Made by a program: the position numbers and the translations under genes
Shown: piece after piece, positions 18,571 through 28,452 of the stretch
How the letters are laid out: each line of letters begins with the position of its first letter
Numbering within the stretch: the first letter of the stretch is position 1
Notes under the pieces: generated by a model
What the model was told of the DNA's origin: nothing
The model's database searches: none
The model's input: only the letters and a program-made list of their open reading frames with translations
NCBI GenBank assembly: GCA_029263455.1
Contig: JAJCXM010000014.1
Location: 248,001-312,000, forward strand
Reading direction: 5' to 3'
DNA: 64,000 bases
Source of the DNA: Holophagae bacterium
GTDB taxonomy: Bacteria > Acidobacteriota > Holophagae > Acanthopleuribacterales > Acanthopleuribacteraceae

Positions 18571-19563
18571 CTATGGCACCTCTATATGATCAAACAAGTT
18601 CTGAATAATCTCATCGGTACTGATGTTTTCGGCTTCAGCCTCGAAGGTAAGACTCAATCGGTGTCGTAGGACATCGAAGCCAACCGCCTTGATATCTTCG
18701 GGTATTACATACCCACGACCGCGCAAGAATGCATGAGCTTTAGCGGCAGTCATTAAGGCAATTGACGCACGAGGTGACGCACCATAATCAATGAGATCCG
18801 CTAGATCGGGAAGTCCATGTTCGCCTGGTTCACGTGTTGCGAACACAAGATCGATGATGTAATTTCGGATGCGCTCGTCCACATATATCTCATCGACGAC
18901 GGCACGAGATTTAAAAATATCTTCTGGATTTGCGACGGGCTTAGGTTGGACACGGTTGCCTTCGGTCATGCGATCCATGATATTTCGTTCTTCAGATTTC
19001 GTCGGGTATTTCACGTTTAGTTTCAACATGAAACGATCAATTTGCGCTTCAGGCAATCGATAGGTGCCTTCCTGCTCGATCGGGTTCTGAGTTGCAAGTA
19101 CAAGAAATGGGTTAGGCAGTTTGTACGTTTGATCACCGATCGTGACTTGTTTCTCTTGCATCGATTCAAGCAGCGCGGATTGAACCTTGGCTGGCGCACG
19201 GTTAATTTCATCCGTCAAAACAAGATTGGCAAAAACGGGACCTTTTTTAGGCTCAAACGAACCTTCTTTTTGGTTGTAAATCATGGTGCCAAGTATGTCA
19301 GCTGGCAATAAGTCCGGCGTAAACTGAATACGCTTAAATTCCATATCTAATGAGGCTGCCAACGTGTTAACCGATAAGGTTTTAGCGAGACCGGGCACAC
19401 CTTCCATCAAAATGTGTCCTTCCGTGAGTAGGCCAATCATGAGACGGTCTAACATATACCGTTGACCCACAATCACCTTCCTCATTTCCATCATAACCAG
19501 ATCAATGAATTGGTTATGGGCCTGCACCTTTTCGGTGATGACCTTGATCGACTCCTCCATCAT
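18571..19563 (-). CDS. moxR: MoxR-family AAA+ ATPase
   Basis: First gene of the eight-gene Bat operon. ATG 19563 is preceded by GGAGG with a six-base spacer. The protein has Walker A GVPGLAKT (residues ~55-62), Walker B LVLTDEIN, sensor 1 ATQNP and the C-terminal AAA lid. The length of 330 is normal. MoxR proteins act as chaperone-like ATPases that mature metal-centre enzymes or membrane complexes through VWA-domain partners. Downstream order is DUF58, DUF4381-like, batA, batB, batC, batD, batE, all within a few bases of each other. Confidence 0.92.
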   Translation of the reverse strand: MMEESIKVITEKVQAHNQFIDLVMMEMRKVIVGQRYMLDRLMIGLLTEGHILMEGVPGLAKTLSVNTLAASLDMEFKRIQFTPDLLPADILGTMIYNQKEGSFEPKKGPVFANLVLTDEINRAPAKVQSALLESMQEKQVTIGDQTYKLPNPFLVLATQNPIEQEGTYRLPEAQIDRFMLKLNVKYPTKSEERNIMDRMTEGNRVQPKPVANPEDIFKSRAVVDEIYVDERIRNYIIDLVFATREPGEHGLPDLADLIDYGASPRASIALMTAAKAHAFLRGRGYVIPEDIKAVGFDVLRHRLSLTFEAEAENISTDEIIQNLFDHIEVP

Positions 19564-19882
19564 GAAGACCCTCCGCAGGATTCAAATTCCGAATGCGGAG
19601 AAGCAAATCTGATACCAAGCGAAAAATCCGCTGTAGCCGAGCATGATCCCACCGTGACTGAAAATAATGTGGCTTGCCTGGGTGTCAAAATGGCGCGATG
19701 TAAAGAGAAACGAGACGTAAAAAGACGCAACAGATGTGACAATTTTATTGACAATTGTGGCGATTCTGCTTTGCTTGTGAATATCTATCCTCGACACCGG
19801 ACACACTTTGACGTGTGAAGATGGCGGGAGATGCCGCATCAAAAACGGCGACTCTAATTTGGTATGGAGGACTATTATTCTC
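19564..19882. promoter_or_regulatory. Divergent promoter region between moxR operon and susC
   Basis: This 319-base stretch separates two divergent operons, so it must hold promoters for both. The clearest element is a plus-strand TTGACA at 19748-19753, with no good -10 box at the right spacing. Nearby, GACAATT occurs twice (around 19738 and 19750), which could be a binding-site repeat. Short open frames across the region on both strands lack ribosome sites and protein-like composition, and I do not call them genes. Confidence 0.4.
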
Positions 19883-22852
19883 ATGAGGGTTCAGCGTTTT
19901 CTTATGCTAGCCGCGCTAGTCATGTTCAGTATGGGACTACTCGCGCAAGAGTTAGCGATTTCAGGAACGGTCACCAACGAAACGGACGGCAATCCCCTTC
20001 CAGGCGTCACGATCGTGGTAAAAAACACAACAATATCAACTGTCTCAGGCGAAAGCGGAGCATTTGACTTAAAAGTAACGGGCTTCGAATCCGTAACGTT
20101 ACAATTCAGCTTTATTGGCTTCGCGGCAAAAACCGAGACTGTCAGTGCAAGCACAGACAGTCTTAATGTTGCGCTTAAAGAGGCACCTCTTGCATTAAGT
20201 GAAGAGATTGTCGTTACTGGCTTTGCAACGTCCGTTAAACGACAAAACTTGGCCAATTCGGTCGCCACTATAACGGCCGAAAAAATTGCCCGCGCACCAT
20301 CTCAGACATTAGACGGCGCATTGAGTGGTAAGTTTGCTGGCGTTCTAGTCAGTCAAAACACCGGCGCACCAGGCGGCGGTATCTCAATGACATTGCGTGG
20401 CGTGTCTACGATCAATGGATCTTCACAACCGCTCTACGTTGTTGACGGTGTCATCGTCAGTAACACCGAAGTTCAGTCGGGTGTGAACGAAGTTACAGCG
20501 GCAGCTGCTGCTGGTAGCAGGAGCCCACAAGATCAGCCTAGTAACCGCATCGCTGATTTGGCACCTAGTGATATTGAAAGCATCGAAATCCTAAAGGGCC
20601 CAAGCGCAGCTGCGCTCTATGGTGCCAAAGCGTCAAATGGTGTGGTCATTATCTCCACCAAAAAAGGGCGCGCTGGTGAAACGGTGTACAACATATCTCA
20701 ATCATACGGACAACGTTCTATTATCAAAAAACTTGGTGTACGTACTTTCACTGCTGAAACAGCTTTCGCGACCTTTGGTCAGGCTGGCTTGGATGTATTC
20801 AACCAAGGTAATTTTGTCAATTACGAAGACGAAATTTATGGAAACAAGGGCGATATCTTTGAAACCCGCTTCAATGCTTCCGGCGGAAACGAAAAAACGC
20901 GATTCTACTTTTCGGGTTTAGCCTTGTCAGATGAGGGAATCATCGAAAGGACCGGCTACGAGAAGTACGGACTCCGTATTAACCTGGACCACCACTTCAA
21001 TGATCGGTTCACGGTTTCCTTGGCAACTAACTTCGTCAAATCGAGCGCTGATCGCGGATTGACGGGCAACGACAACACAGGCACAACCTTTGGCGTTTCT
21101 TTGTCTTCAACGCCAAGCTTCATGGATTTACGACCCGTAGACGGTGTTTATCCAATTAATCCATTTGCCCAATCCAATGCGGTTCAAACGCGTGATCTAA
21201 TTCGCAACCGAGAAACCGTCAATCGCAGCATGGTTTCGGCCAAGTTTGACTGGAGCGTGTTTGAGTCAGCGCGCCAATCACTTGACTTCAATCTTACAGC
21301 TGGCACGGACTTCTTTACGCTTCAAAACGATGCACGTTTCCCACGAGACTTGCAATTCGAACAAGTAAGCGATCAGCCCGGTACAGCCATCTTGGGTGAA
21401 ACCGAAAGCGAATTGACGAACTTGTACCTGAACTTAACGCACACCCTTTATTCGACGGGCGGAATCTCTTTCCGAACGACGGGCGGTGTCCAGTTCGAAG
21501 AGGGCGATCTCAACAACATCAATGTTGTTGGCAGTAACCTAATTGAAGGTCAGTTCAACTTAGATAACGCCGCTGGCGTGACCGTTACACAAAACCGTAT
21601 TATTCAAGTAGACCAAGGCTACTTCTTCCAAGAAGAAATTAACTTCAACGACAAGATCTATTTCACCGCCGGTGTACGAGGCGATTCGTCGAGTGCCAAC
21701 GGTGACACAGACAAGTACTACACCTTCCCCAAGTCTTCATTATCCGTACGCTTGTCGGAATATGAATTCTGGTCGGGTTTGAAAGACATTTTCACAGAGT
21801 TCAAGTTGCGAGCTGCATGGGGCCAAACGGGCAACCTACCTCCTCCATTCGCAAAATACACCTCATTCAACAGTGTCAACATTGCTGGCATGGGTGGACT
21901 GCTGCCGAGTACCTTGGCTGGTAACCCGGACATCGAACCAGAAACATCTGAAGAACTGGAAATAGGATTCGACGCCACTATCCTCAACGGAAAAGGCACC
22001 ATCGAATTCTCATATTTCCAACAGGACATTTCAGACTTGATCCTCTTCCGTCAAGTTCCACCATCGACAGGCTTCACGCAAGAGGTCATCAACGGTGGCG
22101 AAATGACAACAGACGGTATGGAGTTGGCACTTAATTTCAACCCTGTGCGAACGAGCAACTTCAACTGGACAACGGGTATTAACTACTATACCTACGATTC
22201 TGAGATCACCAGGCTCGACGTCACTTCATTTACCACGGGCGGCTTTGCGGCCTTCCTTGGTCAGTACTTGCTTCGTGAAGGCTATTCACCAACGACCATT
22301 ATTGGGTCTGAACTCTTGCCTGAAGGACCAGAGCGTACGGCCCTGGAAGCACAAGGGTTAGTGCCTTATCAACCATTAGGAAATGAGACACCTGACTTCC
22401 AAGTAGCTTGGGACAACGTGTTCACCTACAAGAACTTCAGTCTCTCCGGCCTCATCGACTGGAAAGAAGGCGGCGATATCATCAACCTCACCGTGTTGTT
22501 AACTGATCTAGGTGGCACCACGTATGATTTAGATGATCCCGTTGCTCAACAGCGCTTAGCTGGTCTTGGTACCAGTACCGCTCCTTTCATCGAAGATGGC
22601 GGATACATCCGCTTACGCGACCTACGTCTACAATACGAAATTGGCCGTTCAGGCTTAGACAATATTGTGTACGGCAAATTGCACCACCTGCGATTCGCTT
22701 TGACTGGTCGTAACCTGTGGACAGATACAGACTACTCTTCCTATGACCCAGAAGTAAGTAACTTTGGCAGCGTGGCCATTGGACGTAGCGTTGAAGTTAC
22801 GCCATTCCCGTCATCCAAATCCTACTACTTCGAAGTCTCGGTTGGAATGTGA
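19883..22852 (+). CDS. SusC/RagA-family TonB-dependent outer membrane transporter
   Basis: I place the start at ATG 19883, after GGAGG with a longish 12-base spacer and at the head of a good signal peptide (MRVQRFLMLAALVMFSMGLLAQ). The 989-residue protein then has a carboxypeptidase-regulatory-like domain (ISGTVTNETDGNPLPGVTI, residues ~25-105). Next come the plug domain with the SusC hallmark (TLRGVSTINGSSQPLYVVDG) and a C-terminal beta barrel ending in an aromatic strand (YYFEVSVGM). These proteins import oligomeric nutrients with TonB energy and a SusD lid. The susD-like gene follows directly. No glycosidase, protease or regulator is linked, so the substrate is unknown. Confidence 0.93.
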   Translation: MRVQRFLMLAALVMFSMGLLAQELAISGTVTNETDGNPLPGVTIVVKNTTISTVSGESGAFDLKVTGFESVTLQFSFIGFAAKTETVSASTDSLNVALKEAPLALSEEIVVTGFATSVKRQNLANSVATITAEKIARAPSQTLDGALSGKFAGVLVSQNTGAPGGGISMTLRGVSTINGSSQPLYVVDGVIVSNTEVQSGVNEVTAAAAAGSRSPQDQPSNRIADLAPSDIESIEILKGPSAAALYGAKASNGVVIISTKKGRAGETVYNISQSYGQRSIIKKLGVRTFTAETAFATFGQAGLDVFNQGNFVNYEDEIYGNKGDIFETRFNASGGNEKTRFYFSGLALSDEGIIERTGYEKYGLRINLDHHFNDRFTVSLATNFVKSSADRGLTGNDNTGTTFGVSLSSTPSFMDLRPVDGVYPINPFAQSNAVQTRDLIRNRETVNRSMVSAKFDWSVFESARQSLDFNLTAGTDFFTLQNDARFPRDLQFEQVSDQPGTAILGETESELTNLYLNLTHTLYSTGGISFRTTGGVQFEEGDLNNINVVGSNLIEGQFNLDNAAGVTVTQNRIIQVDQGYFFQEEINFNDKIYFTAGVRGDSSSANGDTDKYYTFPKSSLSVRLSEYEFWSGLKDIFTEFKLRAAWGQTGNLPPPFAKYTSFNSVNIAGMGGLLPSTLAGNPDIEPETSEELEIGFDATILNGKGTIEFSYFQQDISDLILFRQVPPSTGFTQEVINGGEMTTDGMELALNFNPVRTSNFNWTTGINYYTYDSEITRLDVTSFTTGGFAAFLGQYLLREGYSPTTIIGSELLPEGPERTALEAQGLVPYQPLGNETPDFQVAWDNVFTYKNFSLSGLIDWKEGGDIINLTVLLTDLGGTTYDLDDPVAQQRLAGLGTSTAPFIEDGGYIRLRDLRLQYEIGRSGLDNIVYGKLHHLRFALTGRNLWTDTDYSSYDPEVSNFGSVAIGRSVEVTPFPSSKSYYFEVSVGM

Positions 22853-22863
22853 GGAGCAAAACC

Positions 22864-24138
22864 ATGAAAAACCTAAAAACAGTCTCCCTTCTTTGTGGTA
22901 TTTCGGCCTCACTATTCTTCTTTGGATGTTCATCCGAACAGGATATTGATGACCCAAATGCAGCCAGTGAAACCAGTGCCTCCATCGCGTTCTTGGCAAC
23001 AGGAATCGAAGCTGGCATACGCCTTGACCACCAAATCTACTTGCGCTCGGTTGCCGTAATGGGCCGAGACATCTATTACTTCGAACCTTCTGATCCACGC
23101 TACACGCAAGAACTCATGCGCGGTCCTATTGACGCCAACGGATTCTTGCTGACACGACCGTGGGCTTCCCGCTATCGCGTCATTCGTGATTGCAACACGC
23201 TGATCGATCGCGCTGCAGAATTAAGTGGTGGCGACGGCAACAGTACTGCAGGATTCGCGAGAACAATGATGGCTTATCAGCTACTCATTAATCTCAACTA
23301 CACCGACGAGAATGGCATTCGTGTTGACGTGAAAGGCACGGTTCCTGGTCCTTTCGTTGGACGTACAGAAGCATTGGCAGCCATCGGTGGCATGCTGGAC
23401 ACCGCCAACGGCGAGTTACAGGGTGGCAACGCAACCTTCCCGTTTCGGCTTACGTCGGGATTTGCAGGCTTTAGTACGCCAGCAAGTTTTGCACAGTTCA
23501 ATCGCGGATTGCGCGCCCGGGTAGCCGCCTATCAAGGTGACTTCCAGACCGCACTGAATGCACTTCAAGGTTCATTTATCGATGCTTCTGGTGACATGAA
23601 GAATGGCGTCTATCACGTCTATTCTACCGGCAGCGGCGACCAACTCAATCCTATCTTTGAAAACCCGTCAGCTGACTTCGTCAAGGCACTTGGGCATCCG
23701 TCCTTTGAAGCCGATGCAGAAGCAGGCGACACCCGGTTCTCAAGCAAGGTTCTTAAACGCCCAGCCGCAACCACCTTTGATGACTTAACAAGTGATCTAG
23801 GCGTGGTCGTCGCTACCAGCTCCGTATCCCCCTTCCCTATTATTCGTAATGAGGAATTGGTTTTACTACGAGCCGAGGCAAATATAGGACTAGGCGAGCT
23901 AGGAGCCGCTGAAAGCGACATCAACGCCGTTCGTGCCAATGCTGGATTGGGTGCTGTCAGCCTTACAAGTGCTGATCAAGCCCTAACACAGCTATTACAT
24001 GAACGTCGCTATTCGCTCTGGCTGGAAGGCCATCGTTGGGTTGATATGCGACGCTATGGACGATTTTCGGAATTAACGATTGATCGTGCTGGCGACGTCA
24101 TCATTCCTATGATGCCTATCCCTACCAACGAAAACTAA
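22864..24138 (+). CDS. SusD/RagB-family nutrient-binding lipoprotein
   Basis: ATG 22864 has GAGGAG seven bases upstream; the longer frame from GTG 22849 is unlikely. The leader ends in a lipobox (FFFGC, then SSEQDIDD). The 424-residue mature part is mostly helical and ends with the SusD C-terminal signature: a LLHERRYSLWLEGHRWVDMRR-type motif near residues 375-395. It would sit on the outer leaflet as the lid over the SusC barrel and capture the substrate. It is co-transcribed with susC (11 bases apart), and a strong terminator follows. Confidence 0.92.
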   Translation: MKNLKTVSLLCGISASLFFFGCSSEQDIDDPNAASETSASIAFLATGIEAGIRLDHQIYLRSVAVMGRDIYYFEPSDPRYTQELMRGPIDANGFLLTRPWASRYRVIRDCNTLIDRAAELSGGDGNSTAGFARTMMAYQLLINLNYTDENGIRVDVKGTVPGPFVGRTEALAAIGGMLDTANGELQGGNATFPFRLTSGFAGFSTPASFAQFNRGLRARVAAYQGDFQTALNALQGSFIDASGDMKNGVYHVYSTGSGDQLNPIFENPSADFVKALGHPSFEADAEAGDTRFSSKVLKRPAATTFDDLTSDLGVVVATSSVSPFPIIRNEELVLLRAEANIGLGELGAAESDINAVRANAGLGAVSLTSADQALTQLLHERRYSLWLEGHRWVDMRRYGRFSELTIDRAGDVIIPMMPIPTNEN

Positions 24139-24157
24139 TCTCGTTTTCATTAATTTG

Positions 24158-24184
24158 AGGGCGCCCACCTGGGCGCCCTTTTTT
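24158..24184 (+). terminator. Intrinsic terminator of the susCD operon
   Basis: A perfect 10-base GC-rich inverted repeat (24158-24167 and 24170-24179) with a two-base spacer is followed by a run of T. It begins 20 bases after the susD stop codon. Confidence 0.9.
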
Positions 24185-24229
24185 ATTTCCACGTCGAGAC
24201 AAGCACCCGCGTGCGCTAGAATCGCAGCT

Positions 24230-25390
24230 ATGACATGGATATTCTTATTTCTACTAACGATGGACGGTCTCCAAGGGGATCCCAAATGGGCACAACCTGC
24301 ATTCGGCGAATCGATTTGGGTCATGGCTCAAGAAAATGGCGCCCTACCGAGTCTCTATCTAGCCGATCACGTCAAAGCTCGTCCCATGAACTTACAAGCC
24401 AATACATGTGTTGCCACACAGGCAGGTCGGCTATTCATCATCGACGAACAAGGCATAAGGATCCACCAATTTGAACCCAGTGGTGAGCAGCATCAGCCAG
24501 AAATAAAGTTTGAATCGCCGCAAGCATTACATAACCCTCATTGGTTACCGGCTACCGTTTTACAAAACGGGAATAGTACTTGGCTAATCTGGTCATCTAG
24601 GCATTCTATTCACCTTTCAAAGCTGGGAAAAGACACATGCGATTTGTTTAATTACCCGCTCACGCCAATAGAGAGTCGGCTATCTAATTTAGACCGACAC
24701 CCTTTTCTGACACCAGCGGTGGAAAAACGACATCAATTAGCTTTGTGGATGGACGGCGATCGCGTCCACAGCTTTAACTTCACCCGTAAACAAAAAATTG
24801 AACATCCGACACCACCCATGTCTGGCACACATCGAGCTATCCCTTTACTTACCGATAACTCCGAACAATGGCTGGTGATCGGTGGCGAGACAGGCGATCT
24901 CGACAGTTTGGGCTATTCCATTACCGAGCAGTCCACCCGTGAATCGGGTATTGTCATGCGCGTCATCTTTGATAGCTTGCAAGCCGGGACACGATTCGCC
25001 GTGTTTACGACCGAATCTGGCTTAGGGACCCAACTAATGTCGTCTCTTTCCAACTCTCGCAAGATCAATTGTCACATCTACCGCCGTATTGGCGTGTTAT
25101 GGCGTGAAATCAGCTCATTCACTTTTAAGCTAGATACGGAAGAGCGTAACGATAACCACCAAGTCAACTTCGACATGCAACTGGATTGGAATGGTGACGG
25201 CTTCTCGGATCTCGTCATCAACGACGGTAAGAAGAACGTTCGCTGCTATCTGTCAACCGTAGCTGGGGGCCTGCACGAAGATTCCAAAGCTATCGGATCG
25301 ACTGCAGACATTCTCTTCCAATCCCCTACCGCCGCCATAAGATTTGACCGCAATGGTAAATCCTGGGCCTGGCAATTCCTGAAGCCATGA
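24230..25390 (+). CDS. Secreted protein of unknown function with one FG-GAP/VCBS-like motif
   Basis: ATG 24230 begins a signal peptide (MTWIFLFLLTMDGLQG); the longer frame would start inside the upstream terminator. The 386-residue product has no strong family match that I can name. Many short beta-strand-like stretches suggest a propeller, and DWNGDGFSDLVIND near residue 323 is the calcium-binding loop typical of FG-GAP/VCBS repeats in secreted or surface beta-propellers. Its stop overlaps the next start (ATGA). The gene heads a run of four plus-strand genes and its role is unknown. Confidence 0.7.
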   Translation: MTWIFLFLLTMDGLQGDPKWAQPAFGESIWVMAQENGALPSLYLADHVKARPMNLQANTCVATQAGRLFIIDEQGIRIHQFEPSGEQHQPEIKFESPQALHNPHWLPATVLQNGNSTWLIWSSRHSIHLSKLGKDTCDLFNYPLTPIESRLSNLDRHPFLTPAVEKRHQLALWMDGDRVHSFNFTRKQKIEHPTPPMSGTHRAIPLLTDNSEQWLVIGGETGDLDSLGYSITEQSTRESGIVMRVIFDSLQAGTRFAVFTTESGLGTQLMSSLSNSRKINCHIYRRIGVLWREISSFTFKLDTEERNDNHQVNFDMQLDWNGDGFSDLVINDGKKNVRCYLSTVAGGLHEDSKAIGSTADILFQSPTAAIRFDRNGKSWAWQFLKP

Positions 25391-26439
25391 ATATACTTCT
25401 GCTTGCCATCTTCTCTTGGCAAAACCTGATCGTAGACGCACCAAATCAGGTGATGTTGGTTGACACACATAATCGCCGCAGCCAACCGTACCCAGGCCTG
25501 TTGATCACACAAACAGGCGCAGGCGCCGTGATTCAACAAGGCAACGATCTCCATTGGATACCCGAGAGCGGTCAGCCGCTTAAACTTGGGAACGCACCAT
25601 TGGCCGGATTAGTGCCCATGCAATTGCCTTTCGTTTCCACGCCTGTCGCTGTTGGAATTGAAAAAATCGCGATTTGGCACGACCAGAAGTGGCACTTGTT
25701 CGATTTGGCCATGTGGACCGAATTCAGTCCTGACGCTAACTTGGTTGGCGGATTCAAAGGTTTCACCGCAATCGCCTACCAACTAGTCCAAATGGATAGA
25801 AACCGGTTCATTGCTTACAACCCTAAAACCGGCGTTTCGACAACGATTGGTCTGGCTCCACAAAAAGTGCAGCAAGTTGTCTTATCGAAGCGATTGCATC
25901 TACTGCGCGGATCGAAAGGACCCATTTGGATGGGTCTACCCAAAGAGGGACGATTGGGGTTGGCGACGTGGGATCGGCCTTACCAGATCAAGAGCTCCCA
26001 GAAAATCGATTATTTAAGTGAACACAGTTTTGCGTTGGTGCAGGGAGAAACGCTTTGGGTAGCCACCTTCTCAGAACGGATATCGGACTTGCTGGCAAAC
26101 TGGAAAACGGAGCTGATGACACTGCTTGTGACTCCGGTTAGTTTGCGGCTAGGCACAACCGGCTCCACATCCAAACTGGAATTGCCCGTAACCTTCGAGG
26201 TGGGTACATCCGATAGCGGCTCGCCGCGCCTGAACCCAAAACTAGGCTTTCGTTTGTACGGAGTTCTGGGAACGTCCGATTTGGCCATCCACTCAGAATC
26301 ATCGATACATTTGATCAACAAATCCGGGTCAATTACCAGGTTCAAGAACGACTCGATGCCTCTCGCCATTTTTGCCATTGAAGACACTATCTCCGTGATC
26401 CGTAATAGCGGACAAATCGTTGATTTGGCCCGGGAGTAA
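25387..26439 (+). CDS. Exported protein of unknown function
   Basis: ATG 25387 overlaps the stop of the previous gene. The product (350 residues) starts with a short hydrophobic leader (MNILLLAIFSWQNLIV). It contains repeated beta-rich blocks with tryptophans and glycines, again suggestive of a propeller-like or beta-sandwich protein. I recognise no catalytic motif. The coupling to the preceding secreted protein suggests they work together. A thioesterase gene follows after three bases, though this may be simple operon sharing. Confidence 0.65.
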   Translation: MNILLLAIFSWQNLIVDAPNQVMLVDTHNRRSQPYPGLLITQTGAGAVIQQGNDLHWIPESGQPLKLGNAPLAGLVPMQLPFVSTPVAVGIEKIAIWHDQKWHLFDLAMWTEFSPDANLVGGFKGFTAIAYQLVQMDRNRFIAYNPKTGVSTTIGLAPQKVQQVVLSKRLHLLRGSKGPIWMGLPKEGRLGLATWDRPYQIKSSQKIDYLSEHSFALVQGETLWVATFSERISDLLANWKTELMTLLVTPVSLRLGTTGSTSKLELPVTFEVGTSDSGSPRLNPKLGFRLYGVLGTSDLAIHSESSIHLINKSGSITRFKNDSMPLAIFAIEDTISVIRNSGQIVDLARE

Positions 26440-26442
26440 ACA

Positions 26443-26847
26443 GTGAAGTGGTTTGAAACTCAAGTAGATGTCCGCTATGCAGATACCGATCAGATGGGCA
26501 TCGTGCACCATGCCGTTTTCGCGTGTTACTGCGAAATCGGGCGTACCTATTTATGCGCACAACTTGGGCTAGCCTATGCAGATTGGGAAAAACGTGGCGT
26601 TTTTTTGATGGTGGCTGCCATGCAATCCCGATTCATTGCCCCAGCCCGCTACGGCCAACCCTTAATGGTGCAAACGGCCATTAGCCGTTTAAACCGTAGA
26701 ATTCTCGACTTCAGCTATCAAATTTTGGATGCCCATTCAAAGCAACTATTGTTTTCAGGATCCACGACCCACGTATTTACAATGGGTGTGGGTCGCCCTT
26801 TTCGCCTTCACGACGATCTTTACGATATGTTGATGACGGCCGTATAA
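26443..26847 (+). CDS. Acyl-CoA thioesterase, 4-hydroxybenzoyl-CoA thioesterase/YbgC type
   Basis: A GTG start at 26443 gives a 134-residue hotdog-fold protein. The active-site region is RYADTDQMGIVHHAVF, in which Asp at residue ~13-15 is the catalytic acid of the YbgC/4HBT family and the following HH and glycine shape the acyl-CoA pocket. It should hydrolyse short or medium acyl-CoA thioesters in the cytoplasm. In many bacteria ybgC sits with tol-pal genes; here it does not, so I leave the symbol blank. Confidence 0.87.
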   Translation: MKWFETQVDVRYADTDQMGIVHHAVFACYCEIGRTYLCAQLGLAYADWEKRGVFLMVAAMQSRFIAPARYGQPLMVQTAISRLNRRILDFSYQILDAHSKQLLFSGSTTHVFTMGVGRPFRLHDDLYDMLMTAV

Positions 26848-26898
26848 CCTTAGCGGACCTGATACGTAACAGGATGCATCATCCAATAAAGGCGATTC

Positions 26899-28329
26899 AT
26901 GCTTATATCCACACTAACCCTTCTAATCACGGCATTCAGTAATCCTGAATATAACTTGCAACGGGTGCAGGATACGCTAAGCGCCCATGTCCGATTTCTA
27001 AGCAGTGACGAGCTTGAAGGTCGCGAAACCAGTTTTCGCGGCCAGAAGCTCGCGGCCAACTATTTGGAGACCCAATTTCGCCTGTCAAACGGATCTGCGC
27101 CATTTGAAGGCTCGTTCATCCAGCCGTTTGATTTGTTTGTTAATGGTTTAGATAGCGACCGAACTTTAATTTCCACAAGTGGTCGGGGATCCAAGAAACT
27201 ACAGCTCTACCGCGACTTTTATATGGACGTACGTTACACCGACGTAGGTCGTTTTGAAGCGCCAATGGTCTTTGCCGGGTACGCCACTGGTCTTTTCACC
27301 GTTTCTTTGCAAGGTAAATGGGCATTGGTCATTGAAGACGATCCAAATGACGCCACCCATGCAAACGTTTTGACCAAAATCATCAAAGTAAGGGAGGCTG
27401 GTGCAATTGGAATAATGTTCATGCCTCACCCGGAATCGTCAGATCGATTAATCAGGTCAGGCACACCATCGCGACGACAAATGAGTCTTTCAGACCTCGG
27501 GTTTAGCCCAGCAATGACCTTTCCGTCTGTTCGCCTAACCCGTGACGCAGCCTCTGAATTGATCGGCAAAAAGAGCTACGACCGGGTAACCGATGAGATT
27601 AAACAGTCCGTCCCTGGTATGTTCAGTATACGTAGAGCCCGTGTTTCGTTGACCGTCAATAAAGTCCAAGAATCCAGAACCGCGGACAATGTAGCAGTAC
27701 TATTGCCAGGGCAGCATCCTGATTTGCGCGAGCAATATGTTGTCGTTAGCGCGCACTACGATCATTTAGGCCGATTTGGCGATCACATCTTCAACGGGGC
27801 AGACGACAACGCAACCGGCACAGCAGCCCTGCTTACCTTAATCGATCGCATTCAACACTTAGATCGCAAACGCAGCCTAATCGTATTGGCCGTTTCGGGC
27901 GAGGAAGAGGGATTACTGGGCTCAAAATTTTTCGTTGCCAATCCGCCCGTGCCTAAATCACAGATTGTGGCCAACATAAACATCGACATGATTGGACGTA
28001 ATCAAGCTGGCCAAATTGGCATTGTTCCGGCCAATATCGATACCTCAACATTGACGACGCGTATTCGGGCCTTGGCTCAGTCACCTGATCACAAAATTGA
28101 GTTGCTCGAAGATTTGGACCGTTATCATCGGCGAAGTGATCACTATAGCTTCATCAAAGCTGGCATCCCGGCGTTGTTTTTGTTCTCGGGTGTACACGAC
28201 GACTATCACAGTGTAGACGACGATTGGCAGCAGTTGGACCTCAATAAATTGACCCATGTCTACATGCTCATGGAAGCGCTTGTACTGGATACACTGAATG
28301 GCGATTCGGACCCGCGCTTCTTAGAATAA
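26899..28329 (+). CDS. M28-family metallopeptidase with PA-like insert, exported
   Basis: The 476-residue product has a short signal-like N-terminus. A protease-associated (PA)-type region (~90-230) precedes a zinc peptidase domain. Metal ligands visible are His286 and Asp288 (AHYDHLG), Asp302 (NGADDNATG), the catalytic Glu335 followed by Glu336 (SGEEEGLLGS), an Asp in INIDMIGR and a final His in DDYHSVDD. This is the full aminopeptidase S/Y set. It should cut amino acids from peptides in the periplasm or outside. Together with the M12B protease it points to peptide use. Confidence 0.9.
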   Translation: MLISTLTLLITAFSNPEYNLQRVQDTLSAHVRFLSSDELEGRETSFRGQKLAANYLETQFRLSNGSAPFEGSFIQPFDLFVNGLDSDRTLISTSGRGSKKLQLYRDFYMDVRYTDVGRFEAPMVFAGYATGLFTVSLQGKWALVIEDDPNDATHANVLTKIIKVREAGAIGIMFMPHPESSDRLIRSGTPSRRQMSLSDLGFSPAMTFPSVRLTRDAASELIGKKSYDRVTDEIKQSVPGMFSIRRARVSLTVNKVQESRTADNVAVLLPGQHPDLREQYVVVSAHYDHLGRFGDHIFNGADDNATGTAALLTLIDRIQHLDRKRSLIVLAVSGEEEGLLGSKFFVANPPVPKSQIVANINIDMIGRNQAGQIGIVPANIDTSTLTTRIRALAQSPDHKIELLEDLDRYHRRSDHYSFIKAGIPALFLFSGVHDDYHSVDDDWQQLDLNKLTHVYMLMEALVLDTLNGDSDPRFLE

Positions 28330-28358
28330 CGGTAGTCAAATGTCCGTAAAGTCACGCT

Positions 28359-28386
28359 TTGCGTTTGGTACAGAATATGCTACTCT
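28359..28386 (+). promoter_or_regulatory. Candidate sigma-70 promoter for secG
   Basis: TTGCGT at 28359-28364 and TACTCT at 28381-28386 are 16 bases apart. The -10 box has an extended TG two bases before it. It lies 66 bases before the secG start, in a gene-free gap. Confidence 0.4.
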
Positions 28387-28452
28387 TCTGGGCTTGTGAG
28401 TTTACGTACCGGCTTAGGCTTAGCTGCGGTGCACACCTAAGGAGAAACATCC

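Noticed and set aside
19582-19884. A 100-residue minus-strand frame between moxR and susC
   Set aside because: It covers the divergent promoter gap, has no ribosome site and its composition is not protein-like.
19883-24138. Calling the SusCD pair a polysaccharide utilisation locus
   Set aside because: No carbohydrate-active enzyme or dedicated regulator is linked.
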